DNA of 64,000 nucleotides, taken from assembly GCF_001027285.1 (NCBI RefSeq), contig NZ_CP011509.1:10502501-10566500 (forward strand), written 5' to 3'. Below the pieces are notes generated by a model. It made no database searches. It saw only the letters and a program-made list of their open reading frames with translations, and was not told the origin of the DNA. This DNA is from Archangium gephyra (lineage in GTDB: Bacteria; Myxococcota; Myxococcia; Myxococcales; Myxococcaceae). Both the position numbers and the translations under genes were made by a program. Of the stretch, positions 17,301 to 28,456 are shown piece by piece (within the stretch, counting starts at the first letter, position 1; the number at the start of each line of letters is the position of its first letter).

Positions 17301-17473
17301 TCGGCCTCAAGGCCCAGGCCGAGGGGCGCTACGAGGACGCGGTGACGTGGTACCGGGCCACCGTCGAGACGAGCAACCCGAAGGTGGGCGAGTACCAGTG
17401 GGCCTACGGGGAGCTCACCCGCTTGAAGCAGGCCGAGCTGAGCCTGGCCCTCATGAAGCAACACGCGCGGTGA
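14333..17473 (+). CDS. Large helical-repeat (TPR-like) lipoprotein
   Basis: The ORF is open upstream, but ATG 14333 gives a lipoprotein signal (SLALLLCLGVATTAC) and 1046 residues. After the anchor comes a Pro/Lys-rich linker (about residues 145-170). The rest is alpha-helical with repeated A/L/Y/G spacing typical of TPR or SEL1 arrays (for example ARTVVEQWLAAHPKLDTF, ALLSQELGEEDRALSLAKAAARRYPG, ARRPVKEGLEAFKAL). It probably scaffolds protein contacts in the periplasm or on the outer membrane. It precedes the HPt gene by 65 bp on the same strand, so it may belong to the same signalling unit. No enzymatic motif was seen. Confidence 0.8.
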   Translation: MISRPRPSRSLALLLCLGVATTACSKDTEPPPPRPAGRPLQVARDADIAKADSLTGFRTAYEQAYRLTPDARLTRALALLEHLLTGQPAPKVEARFQDGQWHLLSNGTEVGSLPEFPDFPQALALLEARARQLGTEKLGLQKGADTATPTPPSPPPKKKPTPKSGKRGSRQKKPALQAQESTPSGMLPLGRRTIDVLHQQDQDWAAGKRSVSSVREGTRALVSLAFQLVDLTGTADEVPARALAHLALARVVTGEPLTEEQALLASALGHDRAARQLAETLSAGSPVRLYFLREDDRLGALAKEKTGLAHYLWLRRMSEVGGTERWRRLSELEGTQLTAIHELTVLLHAREFELDRTLGSIIPPLVLREVAAATGRTDAVDRAPAKKGARKTAAQELERLLKQLHERFDLLQRGILPAFEEQLAQVGNPEGFFLEAGAERAYFQGLFYSAQYRMGLYHLDTYTSAEAASEFSKNLGSAGTPAGKEFQEWMSQLIAAESGQRVEASLMQSLTELKSFGAAPLIRVYGELLDAADWMDPALSSMARRIAARMDSRPEHRFFLAQIARGALSDFVLSEKLYRATHEATAGLKSEAWVAWLDRDSAKLQALLDSPHTFGSVRQQVLEHLLKSQPVPPEGLMTKLSPLLATYGDEWSFTSGCVELLEKHGRYGEARTVVEQWLAAHPKLDTFQNINARTTLARMYQLEGNAEAGWTAVAPVAGSYKFNAMQQAALLSQELGEEDRALSLAKAAARRYPGPKSLTLMAEVLWRGGELEEAAELLASPERSLRGIDWRWRIGERFAAVFARRPVKEGLEAFKALQKKRIGAMELSQLALEVNRAGNPELAFELQSRVDAPGLQKLEMIMDAYRYLKKWKSEKDAVAWLRTRVPKNVLEPLSMFAFREKEDVVLWDVIPLTEGTAETTDYVWLTRAAASTRSKDTDAAHQAALRKRFEVDRPGFYHQVGRHLLGLIPEQAVIAAAATAKNRQELPFFLGLKAQAEGRYEDAVTWYRATVETSNPKVGEYQWAYGELTRLKQAELSLALMKQHAR

Positions 17474-17538
17474 GGTTTCGCGGCCTCGAGCACATGGTCT
17501 TTTTCCGCCCTGCACAGGTAGGGCAGAATGCGCCCCCT

Positions 17539-17910
17539 ATGGAGCAGCAGGTCCTCGCGATGGATGTGCGGCAACTGGAGAAGTTGAGCGTGCTTCAGGA
17601 CGAGGACTCGCCCAACCTGGTGGCGGACATGGCCCGGGGGTACCTCGACCGGACGCCCCCGCGGATCCTCCGCATGAAGGAGCTGCTGGCCGCGAGGAAC
17701 GCCAGCCAGCTCGCGCACGAGGCCCACGGCCTGGCCACGAGCAGCGGGATGTTCGGGATGATGCGCGTGCGCCAGCACTGCAAGGCGTTGGAGAACCTCG
17801 CGCGGGGCCCCGGCCTGGAAGGCGCCGAGGGGCTGCTGGCCCGGATAGAGCAGGCCTACGCGGAGGCCCGGCCCCTGCTGATGACGCAGCTCGGCATCCG
17901 GGAGGAATGA
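17539..17910 (+). CDS. Stand-alone HPt phosphotransfer protein
   Basis: The 123-residue all-helical protein carries EAHGLATSSGMFG (about 61-73), the HPt motif in which His63 is the phospho-acceptor and the following small and polar residues pack the four-helix bundle. No receiver or kinase domain is attached. Its TGA overlaps the ATG of the next gene (ATGA at 17907-17910), which in turn overlaps the histidine kinase gene, so the three are coupled. Known role: relaying phosphate between a receiver domain and a second response regulator. The kinase encoded here has no receiver domain of its own, so a third protein must connect them, or the HPt may serve another kinase. Confidence 0.85.
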   Translation: MEQQVLAMDVRQLEKLSVLQDEDSPNLVADMARGYLDRTPPRILRMKELLAARNASQLAHEAHGLATSSGMFGMMRVRQHCKALENLARGPGLEGAEGLLARIEQAYAEARPLLMTQLGIREE

Positions 17911-18100
17911 TGAAGCAAACCTCCGGGCCGGGCGGACAGCCAGTCATGCTCTCGCTGTTCGTCTTCGCCGTGGCGGCGCTGCTCTTCGGCTCGCCGCTGC
18001 GCCACCTGTGGCTGCGCGAGGGCGCCTCCTGGTACCAGCCCTTCGCCGTGTGGCTGGGCGTCATCGTGCTCGGCGCCTGGGCCGCGCGCCGGAGCGCGCC

Positions 18101-18104
<4 letters not shown>
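17907..18104 (+). CDS. Small two-helix membrane protein coupled to symporter-type kinase (CbrX-like)
   Basis: The 65-residue protein overlaps its neighbours by ATGA on both sides, at 17907-17910 with HPt and at 18101-18104 with the kinase. Residues 13-31 and 43-60 are two hydrophobic spans, joined by a short WLREGASWYQP loop, and the tail is positively charged (ARRSAP). In Pseudomonas a small membrane ORF, cbrX, overlaps cbrA and is needed for its translation; position, size and two-helix topology agree with that, though I cannot align them here. A structural subunit like the DUF485/DUF4212 partners of sodium/solute symporters is the alternative. Confidence 0.75.
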
Positions 18105-21055
<2,951 letters not shown>

Positions 21056-22742
21056 CGAGTTTCAGCCCGGCGAAGCACGTGACGACGCTGGCGGCCTGCC
21101 CGCCTTCATCCAGCCCGAACCAGGTGGGGAACGTCCCGTCGCCATACGCGGAGGAGAACACCGCCACGTTGGCCACCGGCGCGGGGGCCAGCTCCACCAG
21201 GCCGCCCATGGCGCTGGAGAGGAGGGCCTCGACCCTGGGCAGCAGCGGGTGATTCATCCCGAGGGGACCCATCCGCGCGGCCATGAGCTCCTCGGCCTCC
21301 GCATCCCGGAAGGACGCCGTGCCCGAGTCCACCCCGTAGGCCCCCGCGGCCCGCCAGCGGGACACCGGGCGCTCCGACACCTGCAACCGCGCGCAGACGG
21401 GCGTCTGCTTCCCGTCCGCCTCGGCCACCGTGAGGAAGACGGGATGGGCGCCCATGGGAAGCCTCAGGGCGAAGGGCCGCGAGTCCAGCGAGAAGGCGTC
21501 CTCCGCCACCAGCCGCCCGGACGTCAGCCGCAATTCCCCCAGGGGCCGCTGGTACAGCGTCACCTCGCCCAGCCCCGCCAGCTCCGCCCGCTGTCCGTCC
21601 GCGAAGGCCGGAGCGGCGAGCGCCGCGTCCACGTCCTCCTCGAGCGCGATGGAGCCCAACGGGGGCACCGCGCGCGGCGGCTCCGGAGGCGGCTCGCGCC
21701 AGTAGCGCACCACGAACCACAGACACACGCCGAGGGCCACCAGGTTGAGCAGCCCGCCCGCGCGGGAGGACCTGGGCAGGGGCTTGGGCGGAGGACCGGG
21801 GCGCGTCGCGCTGGCCCCGGGTGAGCCCAGCCTCGGCAGCTTCAAGCGCTCGCGCTGGGTCGCCCCCACGTCATGCACCGAGCGCACGGCCTGCCGCGCA
21901 TAACGCCACGCGCCCTTGCGGGTATAGCCGTACTCCCCGGGCGCCTCGGGCTTCCACCGGGCATCACCGCTGCGCTCCCAGAGTTGCACCGAGCGCTCGC
22001 TCAACTCCCGCAGGGCCGCGAGCACCTGACCGGGCCGCCAGGTGCGCAAGGGAGGCTGGGCCTCGGCCTGGAGCCGCTGCTGGTGGAAGGCCTGGAGCTC
22101 CGCCGGGGCCGCGTGCAGCAGCGTGGCCATGGACGAGACGCCGCCGAACTGGTCCCCCGTACCGGGAAGATCGTTCGTCGACAGCACCTTGCCGCTGGCG
22201 TCCTGGCTCACCAGCACCGTGCGCTCGACCGGGTCCTTCGCTGCGCGAGTGGCCACCACCGCACCGAGCGTCATGCCGTCCGGCGAGAGCCACAGGGAGA
22301 AGTCGGCCTGGGGAGGCTCTCCCGGGAGCAGCTTCTGGAAGAAGCCCTCGAAGCGCCAGTCCAGCGCGGCGAAGGCCTCATGGGTCGCGCCGAGGTAGGG
22401 CCGGGCCTCGGGTGGAGGGGAATCGCCCGGCACGGGACGCATGAAGTCATCCACGGCCAGCCGCGCGCCGCGCACCTGCCGCCAGGCCACGCCCAGCATC
22501 ACCAGTTGCCATCCGCCCACGAGCGCCGAGAGCAGCACCACCAGGTGCACCGCCACCACGAACACGCCTTCGAGCAATCCCAAGAAGCTCCCCCTGCGAC
22601 TCCGTGCGAACGCGGCACCGTACCAGCAGCGACGGGGAAGACCCTCCATGACGCATCTCGTCATCCCACCTGGGAAGTGGACAAGGGATGGGGTCACGGG
22701 ACTAGCCTGAGGGGCAGGTCTTCCGGGGGTTTCGAGCACCGC

Positions 22743-24110
<1,368 letters not shown>

Positions 24111-24153
24111 AAGTGTGCTGCGCCCAACACGTTCCGGAGCCACGACACGCCGT

Positions 24154-24170
24154 GTTGATGGGCCATCAAC
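24154..24170. promoter_or_regulatory. 17-bp palindrome between regulator and kinase genes
   Basis: GTTGATG and CATCAAC flank a GGC centre, and a longer inverted pair AACACG/CGTGTT (24126-24131, 24151-24156) overlaps it. It starts 44 bp after the regulator stop and 108 bp before the next start, so it may be an operator or part of a transcript end. Confidence 0.35.
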
Positions 24171-24277
24171 GTCCGCCCCGTGGGAGCGCCCCACCCGGAC
24201 GCCAGGTGGTGGGCAGGCGTGCTTTCCTGATTCCCGACGTCTCCGGACAACAGGAATACACGGGGGGTCCTCTACCC

Positions 24278-26236
24278 ATGCCCATCACGTCGACCATGGC
24301 GGCCCGGCTGCACACGGCCAGGCCCTCTCAGCCATCCCTGCCCTCGCTGTCACGCCGTGGCCTGTGGGCCTGGGTGCTGGCACGGCTCGACGCGTGCCTC
24401 TCGGAGCCGCTGCGCCAGGGCTCGCCCGTGGAGCTCAGCCGGGGCCGGCTGCTGGTGGGCATCCTCGGGATGCTGCTGCTGTTCGACCTGCTCGTCCTGT
24501 TGTTCTTCCTCCAGGTGAAACCGGACCTGTTGCCCTCCAGCAGCGTCCAGGTCACGTGCCTGGTGCTCTTCTCCGCGACACTCTGGAGGCTGCGCCAGGT
24601 CACCTCCCTCCGCGGGCCGGCCCTGCTCCTGTGCTTCCTCGTGACGGCCGCCATCGGCGCCGAGTCCCTGCGGACCGGCTCACAGGCCGTGGCCGTGAAC
24701 GTCATGGCCATGCTGGTGCCGATGCTGACCGTGTACCTGTTGGGGGTGCGCTGGGGCCTGTTCTTCACCCTGCTCACCGCCGTGAACATCGGCTTCGTCC
24801 ACCCGTACCTCTTCCCACCGCCCGAGACCTCGGCGCTGAACCTCTACTCCGCGCTCTTCGTCCTGTGCGGCTGGCTGGTGAGCTGGATGTTCCTCGCCTC
24901 GCGCGACGAGGCGGACGCGGCGCTCGAGCAGGCGCTGCGGACGCTGCGCGAGAGCGAGGAGAAACTCCTCAGCCTCGTGGAGAGCACGGATGATCCGGTG
25001 TGCTCCCTCGACGTCCGGGGCCGGATCCTCACCCTCAACCAGGCGGGGACGGAGCTGTGCCGCCAGCTCTTCGGAGCGGCGCCCCTGTCGGGCAGCTCCC
25101 TCTTCGATGCACTGCCCCCGGAGCAGCGGACCGTCTGGAAGGAGCGGGCCAGACGGACACTCGACGGGGAGCACCTCCGCATCCAGCTGAAGCTCACGCT
25201 GGAGGGCCGGCACCGGGTGATGGACATCAACCTCAGCCCCCTGCTCGGGTCCGAGCGGCGTCCGGTGGGGATGACGATCTTCGGGCGGGACATCACCGCC
25301 CTCAAGGAAGCCGAGTCCCGGCTGGGCGAGCTGCACCGCAACCTGCTGGACGTGTCGCGTCAGGCGGGCATGGCGGAGATGGCCAACGGCATCCTCCACA
25401 ACGTGGGCAACACGCTCAACAGCGTGAACGTGTCCGCGGGGCTGCTCGCCCAGCGGCTGCGGGTGCTGAAGATGTCCGGCGTGGCCCGGGCCTCGGCGCT
25501 GCTGCGCGAGCAGGCGCACGACCTGGCCTCCTTCTTCACCCGGGATCCGCGTGGCCAGCAGTTCCCCCAGTACCTGGAGCTGCTCTCCCAGCACCTCAAC
25601 ACCGAGCAGGAGGCGCTGCTGGCCGAGGCGCTGAGGCTCGAGCAGAGCGTGGAGCACATCAAGGCCGTGGTGAGCATGCAGCAGGCCCACGCGCGGGTGA
25701 CGGGCATGGTGGAGCAGGTGTCGGTGCCACAGCTGCTAGACGACGCGGTGCGCCTGCACAGCGCGTCCTTCGAGGAGGTGGGCATCCAGGTGCGGACCGA
25801 CTACGCCTCGCCGCTGCCTCCGGTGATGGTGGACCGGCACAAGCTGCTTCAGATCCTCGTCAACCTGGTGAGCAACGCCCGGCACGCGGTGCTCGACACC
25901 CGCCAGCCCGACAAACGCATCTGCCTCCGGGTGGAACGCAGTCCCGAGGGGCGGCTGCGCATCCAGGTGAACGACAACGGCATGGGAATCCTCGCGGAGA
26001 ACATGCCGCGCATCTTCACGCAGGGCTTCACCACGAAGGAGGACGGGCACGGCTTCGGCCTGCACATCAGCGCGCTGGCCGCGGAGGAGCTGGGAGGCTC
26101 GCTCACGTGCGCGAGCCCGGGCCCCGGCCAGGGAGCCACCTTCACCATCGAGCTCCCCTTCCAGGGAGGGGAGCCCCAGGCCCGAGGCAGTCAGCGGGCG
26201 CCGCGGCCCGGCTTCTCCGGCACCACCCAGAAGTAG
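24278..26236 (+). CDS. Membrane PAS-domain histidine kinase with HNVGN-type H-box
   Basis: The 652-residue protein has five to six membrane spans (about residues 57-210), with no large periplasmic domain, then a PAS domain (SEEKLLSLVESTDDPVCSLDVRG ... IFGRDITALKEAE). The phospho-acceptor region reads GILHNVGNTLNSVNV with His374, instead of the usual HEINNPL; this variant occurs in a recognisable group of kinases. The HATPase domain is complete: ILVNLVSNARHAV, VNDNGMGI, FTQGFTTKEDGHGFGLHIS and GATFTIELPF. No regulator is adjacent apart from the upstream NtrC-type protein, so the partner is open. The start was chosen at ATG 24278. Its last 46 bp overlap the convergent methyltransferase gene. 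Confidence 0.88.
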   Translation: MPITSTMAARLHTARPSQPSLPSLSRRGLWAWVLARLDACLSEPLRQGSPVELSRGRLLVGILGMLLLFDLLVLLFFLQVKPDLLPSSSVQVTCLVLFSATLWRLRQVTSLRGPALLLCFLVTAAIGAESLRTGSQAVAVNVMAMLVPMLTVYLLGVRWGLFFTLLTAVNIGFVHPYLFPPPETSALNLYSALFVLCGWLVSWMFLASRDEADAALEQALRTLRESEEKLLSLVESTDDPVCSLDVRGRILTLNQAGTELCRQLFGAAPLSGSSLFDALPPEQRTVWKERARRTLDGEHLRIQLKLTLEGRHRVMDINLSPLLGSERRPVGMTIFGRDITALKEAESRLGELHRNLLDVSRQAGMAEMANGILHNVGNTLNSVNVSAGLLAQRLRVLKMSGVARASALLREQAHDLASFFTRDPRGQQFPQYLELLSQHLNTEQEALLAEALRLEQSVEHIKAVVSMQQAHARVTGMVEQVSVPQLLDDAVRLHSASFEEVGIQVRTDYASPLPPVMVDRHKLLQILVNLVSNARHAVLDTRQPDKRICLRVERSPEGRLRIQVNDNGMGILAENMPRIFTQGFTTKEDGHGFGLHISALAAEELGGSLTCASPGPGQGATFTIELPFQGGEPQARGSQRAPRPGFSGTTQK

Positions 26237-26802
26237 ATGGTGCGCCCGTCGGCCTCGATGACGCGCTCCGGCTCCCAGCCCTCGATGTCGAAGGCGTGCG
26301 AGACGATGCGCGTCCCCGGCTTCAGGTCATTCAGCAGCTTGGGCTTGAGCCGGTTGTTGACGCTCGGCAGCAGGTACATCGTCACCACCGTCGCCTCGCC
26401 GAAGTCCGCCTTGAAGAGATCCTCCTGCCGGAACTCGGTGAGCTGCTCCACGCCCGCCGCCTTGGCGTTGGCCTCGGCCTCCTGGATGCGCTCGGGGTTG
26501 ATGTCGATGCCCACCCCGTGCACGCCGAAGCGCTGCGCCGCGGTGATGACGATGCGCCCGTCTCCCGAGCCCAGGTCGTAGAGCACGTCTCCCGGCTTCA
26601 CGCCGGCCACCGCCAGCATCTCGTCCACCACCGTCTGGGGGGTGGGCACGTACGGCACGTCCGGCGCACGCTCGGGCAGATCCGACCGGCCCAGGTTGGG
26701 CGGCACGTAGATGAAGTCCTCTTGCTGCCCCACGGCATGCGTGCCCCCGAGCCCCAACACGCCCAACAGCGCTACACCGACCGCGGCCTTCCAAATCCCC
26801 AT
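26191..26802 (-). CDS. Class I SAM-dependent methyltransferase with signal peptide
   Basis: The 203-residue protein begins MGIWKAAVGVALLGVLGLGG followed by THA-VGQ, a clean Sec-type signal peptide. The mature part has methyltransferase motif I as LYDLGSGDGRIVITAA, an acidic loop VGIDINPERI, and VTMYLLPSVNNRLKPKLL. SAM is not thought to be available outside the cytoplasm, so export is puzzling; either the N-terminus is a membrane anchor or the protein is no longer catalytic. Its start overlaps the upstream permease by 31 bp on the same strand, so they are coupled. It overlaps the convergent kinase by 46 bp. Confidence 0.85.
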   Translation of the reverse strand: MGIWKAAVGVALLGVLGLGGTHAVGQQEDFIYVPPNLGRSDLPERAPDVPYVPTPQTVVDEMLAVAGVKPGDVLYDLGSGDGRIVITAAQRFGVHGVGIDINPERIQEAEANAKAAGVEQLTEFRQEDLFKADFGEATVVTMYLLPSVNNRLKPKLLNDLKPGTRIVSHAFDIEGWEPERVIEADGRTIYFWVVPEKPGRGAR

Positions 26803-28214
26803 GATTTACGACCTCCAGGTAAGGGGTTGCTGCGTGGGTGGCCCGCGCGCCGGCGCATGAGCGCCAGCGGAACCAGGCCGGTGGCCAGCACCGCGACGCC
26901 GACGAGGGCGCCCGCTCCGGTGTAGGCCAGACTGGAATAGAGGAGGTACGCACACGAGGCGCAGAACAGCAGCGGCACGAGGGGATAGAGCGGCACGCGG
27001 AAGGGACGGGCCACGTGCGGCTCGCGCCGGCGCAGCACCAGCAGCGACACGCCCACGAGCAGGAAGAAGAACCAGAAGACGGGGGCGGTGTAATCCACCA
27101 TCGTCTCGAAGCCGCGCCGGGTGATGAAACCCACGCCCACCAGCGTCAGGGAGATGGCCCCCTGCACCAGCAGGGCGTTGACGGGGGCGCTCGCCCGCGC
27201 GCTCCATCGCCCCAGCGGGGAGAACAGCGGGAAGTCGCGCCCCATCGCGTAATGGGTGCGAGAGCCCATGAGGACGGTGGCGTTGGCCGAGGTGAGCACC
27301 GCGGCGCAGATGAGCGCGCTGATGAGCCGGGCCCCCCAAGGCCCCGCCACGCGCTGCATGAGCTCCGCCGCCACCGCGTCGGACCGCGCCACGCCCGCCA
27401 TTCCCAGTCCCCGGAGGTAGGCCGCGTTGGCCAGCAGGTAGAGCGCGGTGACGGCCACCATGCTCCAGAGCAGCGCGGACACGATGCTCCGGCGGCCTCC
27501 GCGCAGCTCGCTGGAGATGTAGGCTGCCTCGTTCCACCCGCCATACGTCAGCAGCACGAACACCATGGCCATGCCCCAGGCGGCATGGGGCGCCGCGCCG
27601 GACGACACCGCGGCGGCCGGTGCGGGCGCGGCGGAGGGGACGGCGAAGAACCCGGCGAAGATGACCAGGCCCAGCCCCGCCACCACCGCCACCGTGAGCA
27701 GGTTCTGCGTCCACTTGCCCAGCTGGATGCCCGCCACGTTCAACCCGGTGAGCACCACCACCGAGAGCGCGGCGTAGAGAGCCGACGAGTGCTCCCCCAG
27801 GGGCAGCAGCTGGGAGGCGTAGTCCCCGAAGATGAAGCCCAGCAGCGCGATGGAGCCGGTGGGGATGACCGTCAACCGCGCCCAGGCGAACAGGAAGGCC
27901 AACGAGCTGCCGAGGGCCCGGCGCAGGTAGTGGTAGTCGCCGCCCGCGTGAGGCCAGGTGCTGGCCAGCTCCGCGTAACACATGGCGCCAATGAGGGAGA
28001 CCAGCCCGCCCAGGCCCCACAGCAGCAGCACGGTGGCCGGGCCCGCGGCGTTCTGCGCCACCAGGGAGGGCGTGCGGAAGATGCCCGCTCCCACGACGAT
28101 GCCCACCACGAGCGCGACGGCGTCCACGACGCGCAGGCTGGGCAAGGGGCGCGCCGGCTCGGATCGTGCCTCGCCGCCCGGCTGCCCCTCCCTCTGGTAC
28201 CGCTCCTGCGTCAT
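26772..28214 (-). CDS. APC-superfamily amino-acid permease
   Basis: The 480-residue protein starts at ATG 28214 after AGGGGG; an in-frame ATG at 28265 would add 17 residues. Twelve spans are visible. SLRVVDAVALVVGIVVGAGIFRTP is the helix-1 signature of APC transporters, with the GAGIF unwound segment that binds the substrate amino group, and TYGGWNEAAYISSELRGGRRSI is the helix-6 region. LAT/serine-threonine-exchanger-like (L-type) sequence features are present. It probably takes up or exchanges amino acids by proton symport. It forms an overlapping pair with the exported-looking methyltransferase and is divergent from acs. Confidence 0.9.
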   Translation of the reverse strand: MTQERYQREGQPGGEARSEPARPLPSLRVVDAVALVVGIVVGAGIFRTPSLVAQNAAGPATVLLLWGLGGLVSLIGAMCYAELASTWPHAGGDYHYLRRALGSSLAFLFAWARLTVIPTGSIALLGFIFGDYASQLLPLGEHSSALYAALSVVVLTGLNVAGIQLGKWTQNLLTVAVVAGLGLVIFAGFFAVPSAAPAPAAAVSSGAAPHAAWGMAMVFVLLTYGGWNEAAYISSELRGGRRSIVSALLWSMVAVTALYLLANAAYLRGLGMAGVARSDAVAAELMQRVAGPWGARLISALICAAVLTSANATVLMGSRTHYAMGRDFPLFSPLGRWSARASAPVNALLVQGAISLTLVGVGFITRRGFETMVDYTAPVFWFFFLLVGVSLLVLRRREPHVARPFRVPLYPLVPLLFCASCAYLLYSSLAYTGAGALVGVAVLATGLVPLALMRRRAGHPRSNPLPGGRKSWGFGRPRSV

Positions 28215-28329
28215 GTCCGCCCCCTGGCTGTGTGAAGGGATGGACACCTCGCGGACGGGGGGCAATGCGCCCCGGCGAGACGGCCGCTACCGAGTGCTCG
28301 GCGGGGCTCCAACGAGGCGGGGGGCTGGT

Positions 28330-28364
28330 GTTACCCGCGTTACCTCGGGGACGGACGCGTTACC
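28330..28364. promoter_or_regulatory. GTTACC direct repeats upstream of acs
   Basis: GTTACC occurs at 28330-28335, 28339-28344 and 28359-28364; the last two are part of an identical 10-mer CGCGTTACCT spaced exactly 20 bp apart, that is two helical turns on the same face. A TTTCGAAA palindrome follows. They lie 93-127 bp upstream of the acs start, in the divergent region with the permease, a typical place for activator sites. Confidence 0.45.
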
Positions 28365-28386
28365 TTTCGAAACGTTCGACGCGGCG

Positions 28387-28402
28387 TGGCAGAAGCCAAG
28401 CC
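28387..28402 (+). promoter_or_regulatory. Weak sigma-54 (-24/-12) candidate upstream of acs
   Basis: TGGCAG, 5 nt, then AAGCC keeps the invariant GG and GC at the right distance and five of six -24 bases, but the -12 element lacks TT. It predicts a start near 28413 and a leader of about 45 nt that includes the GGAGG ribosome site. Confidence 0.3.
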
Positions 28403-28456
28403 CGCGAGAACATTCATGCTGCGGGCTGGAATGAGCGTTGCTCATGGAGGCTCGCG

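Noticed and set aside
14051-17515. 1154-residue open frame on the minus strand
   Set aside because: It is antisense to the TPR-like lipoprotein, has Arg/His/Gln/Leu-rich composition without domains, and arises from high GC in third positions of the real gene.
28427-28442. TGGAAT-N5-TTGCT, a better-looking sigma-54 -12 element upstream of acs
   Set aside because: It predicts transcription from about 28453, downstream of the GGAGG ribosome site (28446-28450) and only 4 nt before the ATG, which does not suit this start codon.
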